Positions 56,323 to 64,000 of a DNA stretch of 64,000 nt are shown here, one piece after another (the first letter of the stretch is position 1; each line of letters opens with the position of its first letter). The stretch lies in contig NZ_JAKGRW010000026.1 of NCBI RefSeq assembly GCF_021555175.1, positions 62,001 to 126,000 on the forward strand, in the 5' to 3' direction. The notes beneath the pieces are model-generated. The model searched no databases. It saw only the letters and a program-made list of their open reading frames with translations, and was not told the origin of the DNA. Made by a program: the position numbers and the translations under genes. Origin of the DNA: Nocardioides alcanivorans. Lineage in GTDB: Bacteria > Actinomycetota > Actinomycetes > Propionibacteriales > Nocardioidaceae.

Positions 56323-57774
56323 TCAACCCGAGATCGGGAGATCGACCAACTGCAGGATCTGTCCGGCTGGCGATTCGACCGGCGCCCGCAGGCTGAGCGT
56401 GGCGCCGGTGCGACGCGTGCGTCCAACGAACTCGAAGAGTGTCTGGACCCCGGGGCTCGCCAGGTGGGTGACGCCCGTCAGGTCAACGACGGCGTCAGCG
56501 GTCCCGGCCCGAGTCGCCTCGTTGAGGGCCGCATGGAACACCTCGACGGACAGGTCGTCGACGGCACCAGTGGCCACCAAGCGGCCCGGTTCCGTGCGTG
56601 TCACCAGTTCCTGGGACTCGTCGAGGAGCGCCCCGGTGCCATCGACCACTTGCTGCAGAAGCGGCACCGGCCTCGTCAGTCGCTGGGTGAGCGTCACCCG
56701 GGTGCCGCGGCGGGACCGCACGACGCGGATCGAGTCGACCAGCCCCGACGCCATCATGAGGCCCCGGCCTCGCGATTCACGTTCACGCCACCTGCCACGG
56801 TCACACACGGTGACCCGCACGGTGCCGTCGTCCCCGAGCTCGCCCTCGATCTCCACCACCGGATCGGCTTCGGGCAGCGAGACGTAGGCATGGGCAACGG
56901 CATTCGCGGCCAGCTCCACGACGGCGTGGCCGAGCCCGACATGGTCGAGGAGTCCCACCCCCAGACCGTCGAGCCACTGGTTGATGCGATGCCGGATCAT
57001 CGGCAGGTTCTCCGGCACCGCCGCGACATTGAGCCTGAAGGGGTCCGGCTCCAGCACTCGGGTTGCCAGGAGCAGGACCGCGTCATCGCCGTTGCCCTCG
57101 GGCAACAGCGCCGAGCGAAGTACCCGGTCACACAACTCGTCTCCGCGCTGGGCTGGGATCACCGCACCGGCCGGACTCGCGACCGCCTCGGAGAACGCCT
57201 GGAAGAGACGGTCGTACCCCACGTCGAGACCCTCGCCGTCAGCGCACACCAGACCGTCGGTGTAGAGGCCGAGCATCTCACCGACCTCGAGCCGGGCGCG
57301 GTGGCTGACCACGTGTCCACCGGTCCCCAGCGGCCTGCTGGGCTCGGAGCTGAGGAGCCGCGGCTCGGCGCCGGGCGTCAGGAGGAAGGGCGGCGGATGG
57401 CCTGCGGTGGCCCATTCGAGCGTGCCGTCGCGCAGACCCAGCAGCGCGATGCAGACGGTGGTGGCGCAGACCTCGGCGTGGTCGTGGGCATACTGGTCGG
57501 CGCTGGAGAGTGCGCCGGCAAGACCCGCACCCGCACTGAGTCGCTCCCGCAGGATCGCCTTGACCTGGGAGACGGCCACCGTGGCCCCGAAGCCACTGCC
57601 CACCACGTCGGCGACCATCAGCGCCACCTTGCCACCGGGCAGCGGGAGAGCGTCGAGCGTGTCGCCCTTGTTGAGCGGCTCCACACCACTCAGCACGTAT
57701 CTGGCAGACAGGACGGCCCCGGGGAGGACCGGGATCCCTGGGGGGACCTGGACATCCGTGGCGGTCGTGACCAA
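56323..57774 (-). CDS. SpoIIE-type PP2C phosphatase / HATPase / STAS regulator
   Basis: The 483-residue protein contains three regulatory modules. The first is a PP2C/SpoIIE phosphatase (about 1-245), with ALPLPGGKVALMVADVVGSG, WATAGHPPPFLL, LGLYTDGLV and GNGDDAVLLLATR. An RsbW-like ATPase follows (about 255-380), with VVELAANAVAHAY and RGRGLMMASGLVDSI, and then a STAS domain (about 390-483). This is a complete partner-switching device in one chain. The start as read is TTG 57774 with a weak site. It lies downstream of the sigma factor gene on the same strand and probably tunes it. Confidence 0.88.
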   Translation of the reverse strand: MVTTATDVQVPPGIPVLPGAVLSARYVLSGVEPLNKGDTLDALPLPGGKVALMVADVVGSGFGATVAVSQVKAILRERLSAGAGLAGALSSADQYAHDHAEVCATTVCIALLGLRDGTLEWATAGHPPPFLLTPGAEPRLLSSEPSRPLGTGGHVVSHRARLEVGEMLGLYTDGLVCADGEGLDVGYDRLFQAFSEAVASPAGAVIPAQRGDELCDRVLRSALLPEGNGDDAVLLLATRVLEPDPFRLNVAAVPENLPMIRHRINQWLDGLGVGLLDHVGLGHAVVELAANAVAHAYVSLPEADPVVEIEGELGDDGTVRVTVCDRGRWRERESRGRGLMMASGLVDSIRVVRSRRGTRVTLTQRLTRPVPLLQQVVDGTGALLDESQELVTRTEPGRLVATGAVDDLSVEVFHAALNEATRAGTADAVVDLTGVTHLASPGVQTLFEFVGRTRRTGATLSLRAPVESPAGQILQLVDLPISG

Positions 57775-57874
57775 TGGTTCGCCCCTGTGCCGAGAACGTG
57801 TGGACTGACGTGGGTCAGGTACCCGAAGTTCCTATCACGATTCCCGGCTGCGCTTCTTCGGTGTCCGACCGGGG

Positions 57875-58711
57875 CTACGACGTGGGGCGTTCGCCGCTGC
57901 GTGGCTCGCTCTCCGGTGCGAGTTCCCCCAGTCCTCGGCGCAGGTCGGCCAGGACCCGGCTGAGCAACCGCGAGACCTGGGTCTGCGTCACCCCGAAGTC
58001 GTCGGCGATCTCCTGCTGGGTGAGTTCGTCGAAGAACCTCATCTTCAGCAGCTTGCGGTCTCGCTCCGGGAGTCGACGTACGACGGGCCGCAGCATCACG
58101 CGTGCCTCCGCCGCCGCGCGGTCCCCCGAGTTGTCCGGGTCCGGAAGCAGCTCACCGAGGGTGGCGCCGCCATCCTCGCCCACCGGCAGGTCAAGTGACG
58201 TCGGCGTGAAACAGCCTTCGGCGGCCAAGGCTTCGACCACGTCTGCCACGGGGACATCGAGAGCGAGGGCAATGTCAGCCTCCGCCGAGGAGTCACGGTC
58301 GCGAACCCTGCGGTCCCGTTCCTCGACGACGCGTGACTGGAGCTCCTGGATCCGCCGCGGAGGACGCACGGTCCAGCCCTGGTCGCGGAAGTGGCGCCGC
58401 AGCTCGCCCCGGATGCTGGGGACGGCATAGGACAGGAGGTCACCTTCACGGTCGCCGTCGAAGTTGTGCACCGCACGCACGAGCGCCGCGTTGGCGACCT
58501 GCTCGAGGTCGTCCTGGCTGATCCCTCTGGACCGATACCTCGCGGCGATGCTGCGGGCCACGCACATGTTGACCATCACGACCTGGTCGAGCAGCTCACG
58601 CAAGGTCTCGCCCTCTGCATGGCGCGCTTCGGCCAGCAGCCCCGTGGTCAGCCGTCGGCGCTGATCACGCGAGATGCCTTCATAGGGGTTCGTCGTGCCA
58701 TGCCGTTCCAT
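57875..58711 (-). CDS. SigB/SigF/SigG-family RNA polymerase sigma factor
   Basis: The 278-residue protein has region 2 (DDLEQVANAALVRAVHNFD and YAVPSIRGELRRHFRDQGW), region 3 (VADVVEALAAEGCFTPTSLD) and region 4 with the helix-turn-helix ELTQQEIADDFGVTQTQVSR. ATG 58711 with a GGGAGGG site excludes an upstream extension. It is a stress/stationary-type sigma factor. The SpoIIE/HATPase/STAS gene 100 bases downstream is a likely controller by partner switching. Confidence 0.92.
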   Translation of the reverse strand: MERHGTTNPYEGISRDQRRRLTTGLLAEARHAEGETLRELLDQVVMVNMCVARSIAARYRSRGISQDDLEQVANAALVRAVHNFDGDREGDLLSYAVPSIRGELRRHFRDQGWTVRPPRRIQELQSRVVEERDRRVRDRDSSAEADIALALDVPVADVVEALAAEGCFTPTSLDLPVGEDGGATLGELLPDPDNSGDRAAAEARVMLRPVVRRLPERDRKLLKMRFFDELTQQEIADDFGVTQTQVSRLLSRVLADLRRGLGELAPESEPRSGERPTS

Positions 58712-58954
58712 TGCGCCCTCCCGAGAGGTTTCGCTCTGGTGCTCGCCGGTCGGCCGAGCCATTGTCCGAGCACATCCACCGCCGTAGGAGCGGATGCAAT
58801 TCGACCATAGCCCAGCGTTCGACGGGCGGCCAGAGCAACGGTCAGCAGCGCAGTCGGCCCCGGTGCATGCGGTACCGAAATGCGGGTACCGGTCGTCGGA
58901 GCACCGGAGTGTTCGCTCACCTGAGGCGTCAGCGGCGCAGGGCGGAGGCAGGCA

Positions 58955-59092
58955 GTGGCATCACCACAGGGCAGTCAGGACCCGGGCAGGTCCGGGCCCG
59001 ATCTCAGCCGATCGCTCGTCATCGGACTGATCGTCGTTGGGCTCCTCGTGGTCCTCGGCGTGATGCTGCTGATCGGAGCGCTGACCACGTGA
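58955..59092 (+). CDS. 45-residue single-span membrane protein
   Basis: Reading from GTG 58955 with a GGAGG site gives a short polar N-terminus (ASPQGSQDPGRSGPDLSRS) followed by a 23-residue hydrophobic segment rich in V, L and G, ending LTT and stop. Such small proteins often regulate membrane complexes. It lies between the sigma factor (divergent) and the small acidic gene. Coding is supported by the ribosome site and the clean span, but no family is known. Confidence 0.5.
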   Translation: MASPQGSQDPGRSGPDLSRSLVIGLIVVGLLVVLGVMLLIGALTT

Positions 59093-59153
59093 AGCGTCGA
59101 CGGAGTCATCTCGCAGGCAACACGACCATCTTCTGCTGCCACGGAGGCCCTTC

Positions 59154-59351
59154 GTGACCGAGTCCCAGCACCCGACCGAACCACGTGACGAGCCGACTGC
59201 GTCCGACTTCGACATCGACATCGAGAGCGAAGCGTTGCCGGACGATGCCGACGACCCGGAGGCTCCTGCGCATCGCGCAGACGTGGATCTCGAGGAGATC
59301 GTCGACATCGAGGACGATGGCTCATCGGCCGACGTACCGTCGGAGGACTGA
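59154..59351 (+). CDS. 65-residue acidic protein
   Basis: From GTG 59154 (GGAGG ten bases upstream) the product is almost entirely acidic and disordered (TASDFDIDIESEALPDDADD, then VDLEEIVDIEDDG). It ends within a few bases of the convergent LLM oxidoreductase gene. It resembles the other small acidic proteins in this window in composition only. The function is unknown. Confidence 0.55.
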   Translation: MTESQHPTEPRDEPTASDFDIDIESEALPDDADDPEAPAHRADVDLEEIVDIEDDGSSADVPSED

Positions 59352-59356
59352 CGAGG

Positions 59357-60352
59357 TCAGTCCTCGGGTGCGGCCGCGCGCAACGCCGCCAGCAGCGGTT
59401 GCGCAGCATCCTCGAGGAACCCTGGGTTCGTCGCCCCGTCGATCTGCACGAGCGCGATGTCGGTGAAGCCGGCCTGCCACCACGGCCGCACCGCCTCCAC
59501 GATCTGCTCGATGTCGGGCCCGCACGGAATGGATTCCGCGACGTCCTCGCGGCGTACGTACTTGCTGGCACCGGCGAAGGATGCGGTGGTGGGGAGGTCG
59601 CTGTTGACGGCCCACCCTCCGCCGAACCAGCGGAACTGCCGGTGCGCCCGGTCGATCGCCGCCTCGCTGTCGGACGGATCCCAGCTCACGGGGAGCTGGC
59701 CGATGGCACGCGTCGTTCCGCCGATCCGCGGGGTCCCCTCCGTTTCGTTCCACTCCCGGATGAGGTCGCCATCAGGTGCTGTGGCGATCAGGTGGTCGGC
59801 CAAGGGTCCGCACCGCGCGACGACTTGGGATCCGCCGACGGCAAGGGCCAGGGGCACGGCCTCGTCGGGCAGGTCCCACAGTCGGGCGGCATCGACGTCG
59901 AAGTGGTCGCCGTGGAATTCGAACAAGTCACCCCGCAGGAGCCCCGCGATGATCGTCATCGCCTCGGTCAGCATCTCGTGCCGGGTCTCGACCATCGGCC
60001 AGCCGTGGCCGACGACGTGCTCGTTGAGGTTCTCGCCGCTGCCCAGGCCGAGGGTGAACCTGCCGCCCGAGAGCAACTGCATCGTCGCAGCCTTCTGCGC
60101 GACGACGGCGGGGTGGTAGCGCATCGTCGGGCAGGTCACGTAGGTCATCATCGGGATCCGACGGGTCGCCTGTGCGACTGCCCCGAGCACACTCCAGGCG
60201 TACGGCGCGTGCCCCTGCTCAACCAGCCACGGCGAGTAGTGGTCGCTCATCACCAAGAAGTCGAACCCAACCTCCTCAGCCGCAGCCGCGTGCCGGACCA
60301 GGTCCACCGGCCCGGCCTGCTCGGTCATCAGGGTGTAGCCGAACGACACCAT
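59357..60352 (-). CDS. F420-dependent LLM-class oxidoreductase (TIGR03557-like)
   Basis: The 331-residue luciferase-like TIM barrel has FGYTLMTEQAGPVDLVRHA at the start, VMSDHYSPWLVEQGHAPYAW, TYVTCPTMRYHPAVVAQKAA and LGLGSGENLNEHVVG, the usual F420-binding arrangement of glucose-6-phosphate-dehydrogenase-like LLM proteins. ATG 60352. The small gene at 60354 ends two bases upstream, so the two are one transcript. The substrate is unknown. Confidence 0.9.
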   Translation of the reverse strand: MVSFGYTLMTEQAGPVDLVRHAAAAEEVGFDFLVMSDHYSPWLVEQGHAPYAWSVLGAVAQATRRIPMMTYVTCPTMRYHPAVVAQKAATMQLLSGGRFTLGLGSGENLNEHVVGHGWPMVETRHEMLTEAMTIIAGLLRGDLFEFHGDHFDVDAARLWDLPDEAVPLALAVGGSQVVARCGPLADHLIATAPDGDLIREWNETEGTPRIGGTTRAIGQLPVSWDPSDSEAAIDRAHRQFRWFGGGWAVNSDLPTTASFAGASKYVRREDVAESIPCGPDIEQIVEAVRPWWQAGFTDIALVQIDGATNPGFLEDAAQPLLAALRAAAPED

Positions 60353-60353
60353 G

Positions 60354-60626
60354 TCAGTGATTGCGCAGGGCGGTGATCAGCTCGTCCTTGTTCATCGACG
60401 AACGGCCCTCGATGCCGATCTCCGCGGCCCGGTCGTGGAGTTCTTCCACGGTCCAGTCCTCGTAGGAACCGGACTTCCCGCCCTTGCGACCCACCTCCGA
60501 GCGCGAGCTGTTGGCCGCGGAGTTGGCGATCCGCGCAGCCTTCTCCTTGCTCGCCCCGTCGTCACGCAGTTCCTCGTAGAGGTCGGGGTCCTTCACGCTC
60601 GGTCCCGGGTCCTTGTCCTTGGGCAT
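60354..60626 (-). CDS. DUF7218 family small protein with SAP/Rho-N-like C-terminus
   Basis: The 90-residue protein begins MPKDKDPGPSVKDPDLYEEL, has SKEKAARIANSAANSSRSEV and GRKGGKSGSYEDW, then a short helical SAP/Rho N-terminal-like part (EELHDRAAEIGIEGRSSMNK). This is the common small actinobacterial DUF7218 type and may bind nucleic acid. ATG 60626. It is just upstream of the F420 oxidoreductase gene. Confidence 0.78.
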   Translation of the reverse strand: MPKDKDPGPSVKDPDLYEELRDDGASKEKAARIANSAANSSRSEVGRKGGKSGSYEDWTVEELHDRAAEIGIEGRSSMNKDELITALRNH

Positions 60627-60856
60627 GGTCGTCACGTCCCTTCGTCTCGTCATGGAACGTCGCGGTACCCACGGGTGTCGGGCCCACACGGGCCAGCGGG
60701 CGTACGTCGACGTACCGAGCGGGCGCGCTGACGGCGCCGAGCGGCCACGTCGCGGGGCGGCGATGTCGTGGTCGCCTTCTACGATCAAGGCGACGGCCTG
60801 CGCCGGCCGTCGAGTCCTCGTCCGCAGACCCACTCGGTCAGAGCCAGGAGCAGCAG

Positions 60857-61435
60857 GTGACAGGTCAGCCCGCCATCGGCCTCGTGCTCGTCGACGTCCA
60901 GAACGCCTTCTTCGAGGCGGGCGCCCTGGCGCAACGGCGGGCCGAGTTGGCCTCCCGATGCAACGCCCTCGTCCGGTGGGCCCGTGACAACGCGGTGCTC
61001 GTCGTCAACCTCCGCACCGAGCACCGGGCAGACCGCAGCACCTGGACGCTCAGCATGCTCGAAGACGACCAGGGCTTCGCGATCGCCGGCGACCACGACG
61101 CCCAGCCGCTGGAGGAGCTGGACCTGGCCGGGAGCGTCGAGGTGGTCAAGACCCGCGACGACGGCTTCTTCCGCACCAACCTGGGCGCGCTGCTGGAGCA
61201 GCACCGCGTCGAGACGCTGGTGCTGGCCGGCGTCTCCACCCACACCTGTGTGGCGACGACCGCAGCCCACGCCTATGCCACCGACCTGCACGTCGTGCTC
61301 GCCCACGACGCGATCGCCTCGGATCGACCCGAGCTGCATGAGCCGACCATCGCGCTGCTCCAGGACGAGTTCCGGTTCGCCGTGCTCCCCACGGCATCGA
61401 TCATCCACTCCGATGCCGCCGCGCTGACCCGGTGA
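60857..61435 (+). CDS. Isochorismatase-like cysteine hydrolase
   Basis: The 192-residue protein has LVDVQNAF (catalytic aspartate), VEVVKTRDDGFFRTNL (catalytic lysine), and LAGVSTHTCVATTAAHA with the nucleophile cysteine. This is the nicotinamidase/isochorismatase fold. GTG 60857 with AGGAG. The HTCV form with threonine before cysteine is typical of the amide-hydrolase branch. The substrate is unknown. Confidence 0.87.
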   Translation: MTGQPAIGLVLVDVQNAFFEAGALAQRRAELASRCNALVRWARDNAVLVVNLRTEHRADRSTWTLSMLEDDQGFAIAGDHDAQPLEELDLAGSVEVVKTRDDGFFRTNLGALLEQHRVETLVLAGVSTHTCVATTAAHAYATDLHVVLAHDAIASDRPELHEPTIALLQDEFRFAVLPTASIIHSDAAALTR

Positions 61436-61480
61436 CGCGTGGCAGCTTCATGAGTTCGCGGCCGTCGGGTACCGCACGGC

Positions 61481-61710
61481 ATGGGTGAGCACGAAGACCA
61501 CGAGAAGCAGGCCGCAGGCGAGAAGCGTCCACCGATCGACATCACGAACGTTCCGGACGAGGAGGGGATCTCCGAGGCCGACGTGGCCGAGCGGGTCGAT
61601 CGCGACCCGGAGGAGCAGCTGAACCGTCCGGACCAGCCCGACGCCACGCCCGGGGAGAAGCGACAGTTCGACGTACCCCGGACCCGCAGGAACCCAATCA
61701 GGACAAGTGA
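61481..61710 (+). CDS. 76-residue acidic, lysine-rich small protein, one frame break
   Basis: ATG 61481 begins MGEHEDHEKQAAGEKRPPID. The protein has EEGISEADVAERVDRDPEEQ and is polar throughout, so it is probably disordered. As read it continues into arginine-rich nonsense. One added C in C4 61676-61679 gives the end FDVPPDPQEPNQDK and a TGA at 61708, which fits the composition better. No family is recognised. Confidence 0.55.
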
Positions 61711-61779
61711 CGTCCATCCGGCACCTGGCTGTCCGACCCGCGTGGGTGCCCTCGCGACGCGGCGACGTAGGTTCGGATC

Positions 61780-62862
61780 GTGTCGATCCCTGCGCTGAAC
61801 GAACCCCTGACCTTTGCTCACGGCCCCGCATGGCGAAACCGGCTGGCGCTTGCACCTCTCACCAACACGCAGAGCAACCCCGACGGGACACTCACCGCTG
61901 ACGAGCACAACTGGTTGGTGGCCCGCGCACGCGGTGGGTTCGGGCAGGTGATGACGGCAGCGGCGTACGTCGCTCCCGCCGGCCGCGCCTGGGAGGGACA
62001 GCTCGGCGTCAGCGACGACGCGCACCGCCCCGGTCTGGCGAAGCTCGCGGACGCCATCGCCGAAGCCGGTGCCGTCTCGGCCGTCCAACTGCACCACGGC
62101 GGCCGGCGAGCAGAGGCCAACCTTGCCGGCAGCGTCCGGGTCGGTCCGTGGGACGACCCCGAGAAGCAGACGATCGCCCTGAGCACCGCGGGTGTCGAGC
62201 AGGCCGTCGAGGAGTTCGTCGCGGCGGCAGTACTCGCGGAGGAGGCCGGCGTCCACGGCATCCAGGTGCACGGGGCGCACGGCTACCTGCTCGGCCAATT
62301 CCTCGACCCGCGTTCCAACCACCGCACCGATCGCTATGGCGGGTCGCTCACCAACCGGCTGCGCATCGTGCTCGAGGTGCTGGAGGGCATCCGCTCGGCG
62401 ACCGGCCCCGACTTCCAGGTCGGTATCCGGCTCACCCCGGAGGGCTACGGCATCCCACTCACGGAGGGTCGCGAACATGCCCGCCAGGTCCTTGCGTCCG
62501 GACTGGTCGACCACCTCGACATGTCGCTGTGGGACGTCTTCATGGAGCCGCGCCGCGACACCTCCGGCGGTCGCATCATCGACCGGTTCGTGGACCTCGA
62601 ACGCGGCAACACCCGGCTCGGCGTCACCGGCAAGGTGATGACCGCCGCCGACGCACGCTGGTGCCTGGAGCAGGGCGCCGACTACGTGGGCGTCGGGCTC
62701 GGCGCGATCCTGCACCACGACTGGGCCACCCGTGCGCTCACCCAGGACGGGTTCACGCCACGCAGCCTCCCGATGACTCCCGCAGAACTCGCCGCGGAGC
62801 ACGTCGGCCCCGCATTCGTGGACTACCTCAGCAAGGGGTGGGACGACTTCGTCGCCCTCTGA
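61780..62862 (+). CDS. Old yellow enzyme family NADH:flavin oxidoreductase
   Basis: The 360-residue TIM barrel binds FMN and reduces activated alkenes. It has NRLALAPLTNTQSNPDGTLT at the start, VQLHHGGRRAEANL with the HHGG of the family, GVHGIQVHGAHGYLLGQFL followed by NHRTDRYGG and a later VTGKVMTAADARWCLEQGAD. The GTG at 61780 is used. The active-site residues are present, so activity is likely; the physiological substrate is unknown. Confidence 0.93.
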   Translation: MSIPALNEPLTFAHGPAWRNRLALAPLTNTQSNPDGTLTADEHNWLVARARGGFGQVMTAAAYVAPAGRAWEGQLGVSDDAHRPGLAKLADAIAEAGAVSAVQLHHGGRRAEANLAGSVRVGPWDDPEKQTIALSTAGVEQAVEEFVAAAVLAEEAGVHGIQVHGAHGYLLGQFLDPRSNHRTDRYGGSLTNRLRIVLEVLEGIRSATGPDFQVGIRLTPEGYGIPLTEGREHARQVLASGLVDHLDMSLWDVFMEPRRDTSGGRIIDRFVDLERGNTRLGVTGKVMTAADARWCLEQGADYVGVGLGAILHHDWATRALTQDGFTPRSLPMTPAELAAEHVGPAFVDYLSKGWDDFVAL

Positions 62863-62943
62863 CCAGCGGCACCAGGACTGCACGACCTCGCAACAGGCCC
62901 TACGTTGGGCAGGTCCGAGGTTGACCCTGACGATGGAGTCCCG

Positions 62944-63903
62944 ATGCCCGCAGACCCGCGCGCCCCCTTCGCCCCGCCGGCCAGCATCAGTCCGGAGGCC
63001 CAACAGGTACTGGCAGCACCGTCCGCGTTCGACGTGGGCCCCAAGCCGGAGTCCGGCTCCGCGACCGAGTGGCAGCGTTGGGTCGACGCCATGGACGCAG
63101 CACTGTCGAACGTCTTCGGCCAGATCGACTTCCCGGCGGAGATGCTGGCCCGCAGCCAGTTCGAGATCGACGGCGTGACGACCTACGTCCTGCGCCCGGG
63201 CCACGTGCCCGATGACGGCAGCGCGCCGATCATCGTCGAGTTCCACGGCGGCGGCCTCGCCCTCGGCGGTGGGGAGCTCGCCTGGCAGATGGCCGCCGGT
63301 CGAGCAGTGACCCGCAACGCGATCACCTGGGTCACCGACTACCGGATGCCACCGCGCCACCCATTCCCGGCAGCCCTCGACGACTGCACGGCCACCTACC
63401 GCAGGGCCCTCGAGGAGCGATCGCCGTCCCGGGTCGCCCTGCTCGGCGCCTCCGCAGGTGGGAATCTCGCCGCCGCCGTCGTCCTTCGCGCCAAGGACGA
63501 GGGCACGCCGCTCCCCGCGGCCCTGGTGCTGCTCACTCCCGAGGTCGACCTCACCGAGTCCGGTGACACCTTCGCCACCCTTCTCGGCGTCGACCCCTTC
63601 CTCGGCAGCCTGGCCGGCATCAACGAGCTGTATGCGGGCACGCACGACCTCGACCACCCCTACCTCTCGCCGCTGTTCGGCGACGTGAGTGGGTTCCCGC
63701 CCACCTTCTTGCAGACCGGCACCCGCGACCTCTACCTGTCCAACACGGTGCGCATGCACCGCCGCCTTCTCGACGCCGGAGTCCCGGTCGAGCTGCGAGT
63801 CATGGAAGGGGCACCGCACGGTGGCTTCGGCGGGCGGACCCCTGAGGACAAGGTGATCGCCGACGAGGTGCTCGCCTTCTGCGATCTGCACCTCGGCATC
63901 TGA
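62944..63903 (+). CDS. HSL-type alpha/beta hydrolase (esterase)
   Basis: The 319-residue protein has the oxyanion motif VEFHGGGLALGGG, the nucleophile LLGASAGGNLAAA (GxSxG), and the acid/histidine region LQTGTRDLYLSN and EGAPHGGFGG. These are the hormone-sensitive-lipase family signatures. ATG 62944 follows a GGAG site. It is in the same direction as the old yellow enzyme gene with a gap of about 80 bases, perhaps one transcript. Confidence 0.9.
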   Translation: MPADPRAPFAPPASISPEAQQVLAAPSAFDVGPKPESGSATEWQRWVDAMDAALSNVFGQIDFPAEMLARSQFEIDGVTTYVLRPGHVPDDGSAPIIVEFHGGGLALGGGELAWQMAAGRAVTRNAITWVTDYRMPPRHPFPAALDDCTATYRRALEERSPSRVALLGASAGGNLAAAVVLRAKDEGTPLPAALVLLTPEVDLTESGDTFATLLGVDPFLGSLAGINELYAGTHDLDHPYLSPLFGDVSGFPPTFLQTGTRDLYLSNTVRMHRRLLDAGVPVELRVMEGAPHGGFGGRTPEDKVIADEVLAFCDLHLGI

Positions 63904-63926
63904 CGTCGCCAGTGGGGCACGCCTCG

Positions 63927-64000
63927 TTGGTCGAGCCCGTCGAGACCCGTCCGCTGGTCGAGCCCGTCGAGACCCGTCCGTTGGTCGAGCTTGTCGAGAC
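63927..64000. repeat. Tandem 27-bp repeat, three copies (last cut by window end)
   Basis: Units at 63927-63953, 63954-63980 and 63981-64000 share TGGTCGAGC-CC/TT-GTCGAGACC, with CGTCCG spacing in the first two. The third is cut by the window end and carries CTT instead of CCC in the middle. A related single copy in the opposite direction is at 22251. The unit is an imperfect palindrome of the kind scattered between genes in Nocardioides-type genomes. Confidence 0.75.

Noticed and set aside
58711..59157. A 148-residue plus-strand frame after the sigma factor
   Set aside because: It is rich in arginine and without motifs; a smaller frame from 58955 with a ribosome site and a clean membrane span is the better gene candidate.

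Overview
The window is high-GC DNA from an actinobacterium. The closest match I recognise is Nocardioides or another Nocardioidaceae. The basis is the GC-rich codon usage, the frequent GTG/TTG starts, the ftsH-folE-folP-folB-folK-DUF3180 block beside hpt, tilS and dacB, an F420-type LLM oxidoreductase, a SigB/F-type sigma factor and teichoic-acid-type polymerases. No rRNA, CRISPR array or phage module is present. There is one tRNA (Thr-CGT) and one intact insertion sequence (IS481 family).

Region 1 (1-15.6 kb) is a cell-surface glycopolymer locus. A partial plus-strand gene encodes a CDP-polyol cytidylyltransferase/reductase fusion. It meets a long minus-strand gene run tail to tail. In transcription order that run has a membrane coiled-coil protein, a TagF-type polymerase, a TylF-type O-methyltransferase, a pyruvyltransferase/GT8 fusion, a GT2/TagF fusion and four sulfotransferases arranged large-small-large-small. 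Together they predict a polyol-phosphate wall polymer that may carry sulfate, pyruvate and methyl groups.

Region 2 (15-28.3 kb) is housekeeping: folate synthesis, FtsH, a secreted SGNH hydrolase, Hpt, TilS, a DUF2342 metalloprotease, a D,D-carboxypeptidase and inorganic pyrophosphatase. Region 3 (28.4-38.4 kb) has an acyl-CoA oxidase, a secreted NlpC/P60 hydrolase, the IS481 copy with target duplication, a PAP2 membrane protein and a thiamine ABC transporter (thiBPQ) behind a TPP riboswitch.

Region 4 (38.3-55.3 kb) is more accessory. It holds a LysR regulator divergent from a tiny zinc-ribbon gene, membrane proteins, an acyltransferase, and a secreted protein of about 2,230 residues that combines a PHP-like domain, a calcineurin-type phosphoesterase, three GLUG-type repeat blocks and Ig-like sequence. 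It also holds tRNA-Thr followed by a decayed Fic gene, an amino-acid permease, and a stand-alone condensation-domain protein running into a GNAT acetyltransferase. Region 5 (55.3-64 kb) has topoisomerase IB, a sigma factor with a SpoIIE/HATPase/STAS regulator, small acidic or membrane proteins, an F420 oxidoreductase, an isochorismatase-like hydrolase, an old yellow enzyme, an HSL-type esterase and terminal 27-bp tandem repeats.

About fifteen reading-frame breaks occur in otherwise well-conserved genes. Most sit on short G or C runs that are one base too short, and one inserted base restores a full-length protein each time. I treat these as probable sequence errors, annotate the affected genes over their full span, and state each break.
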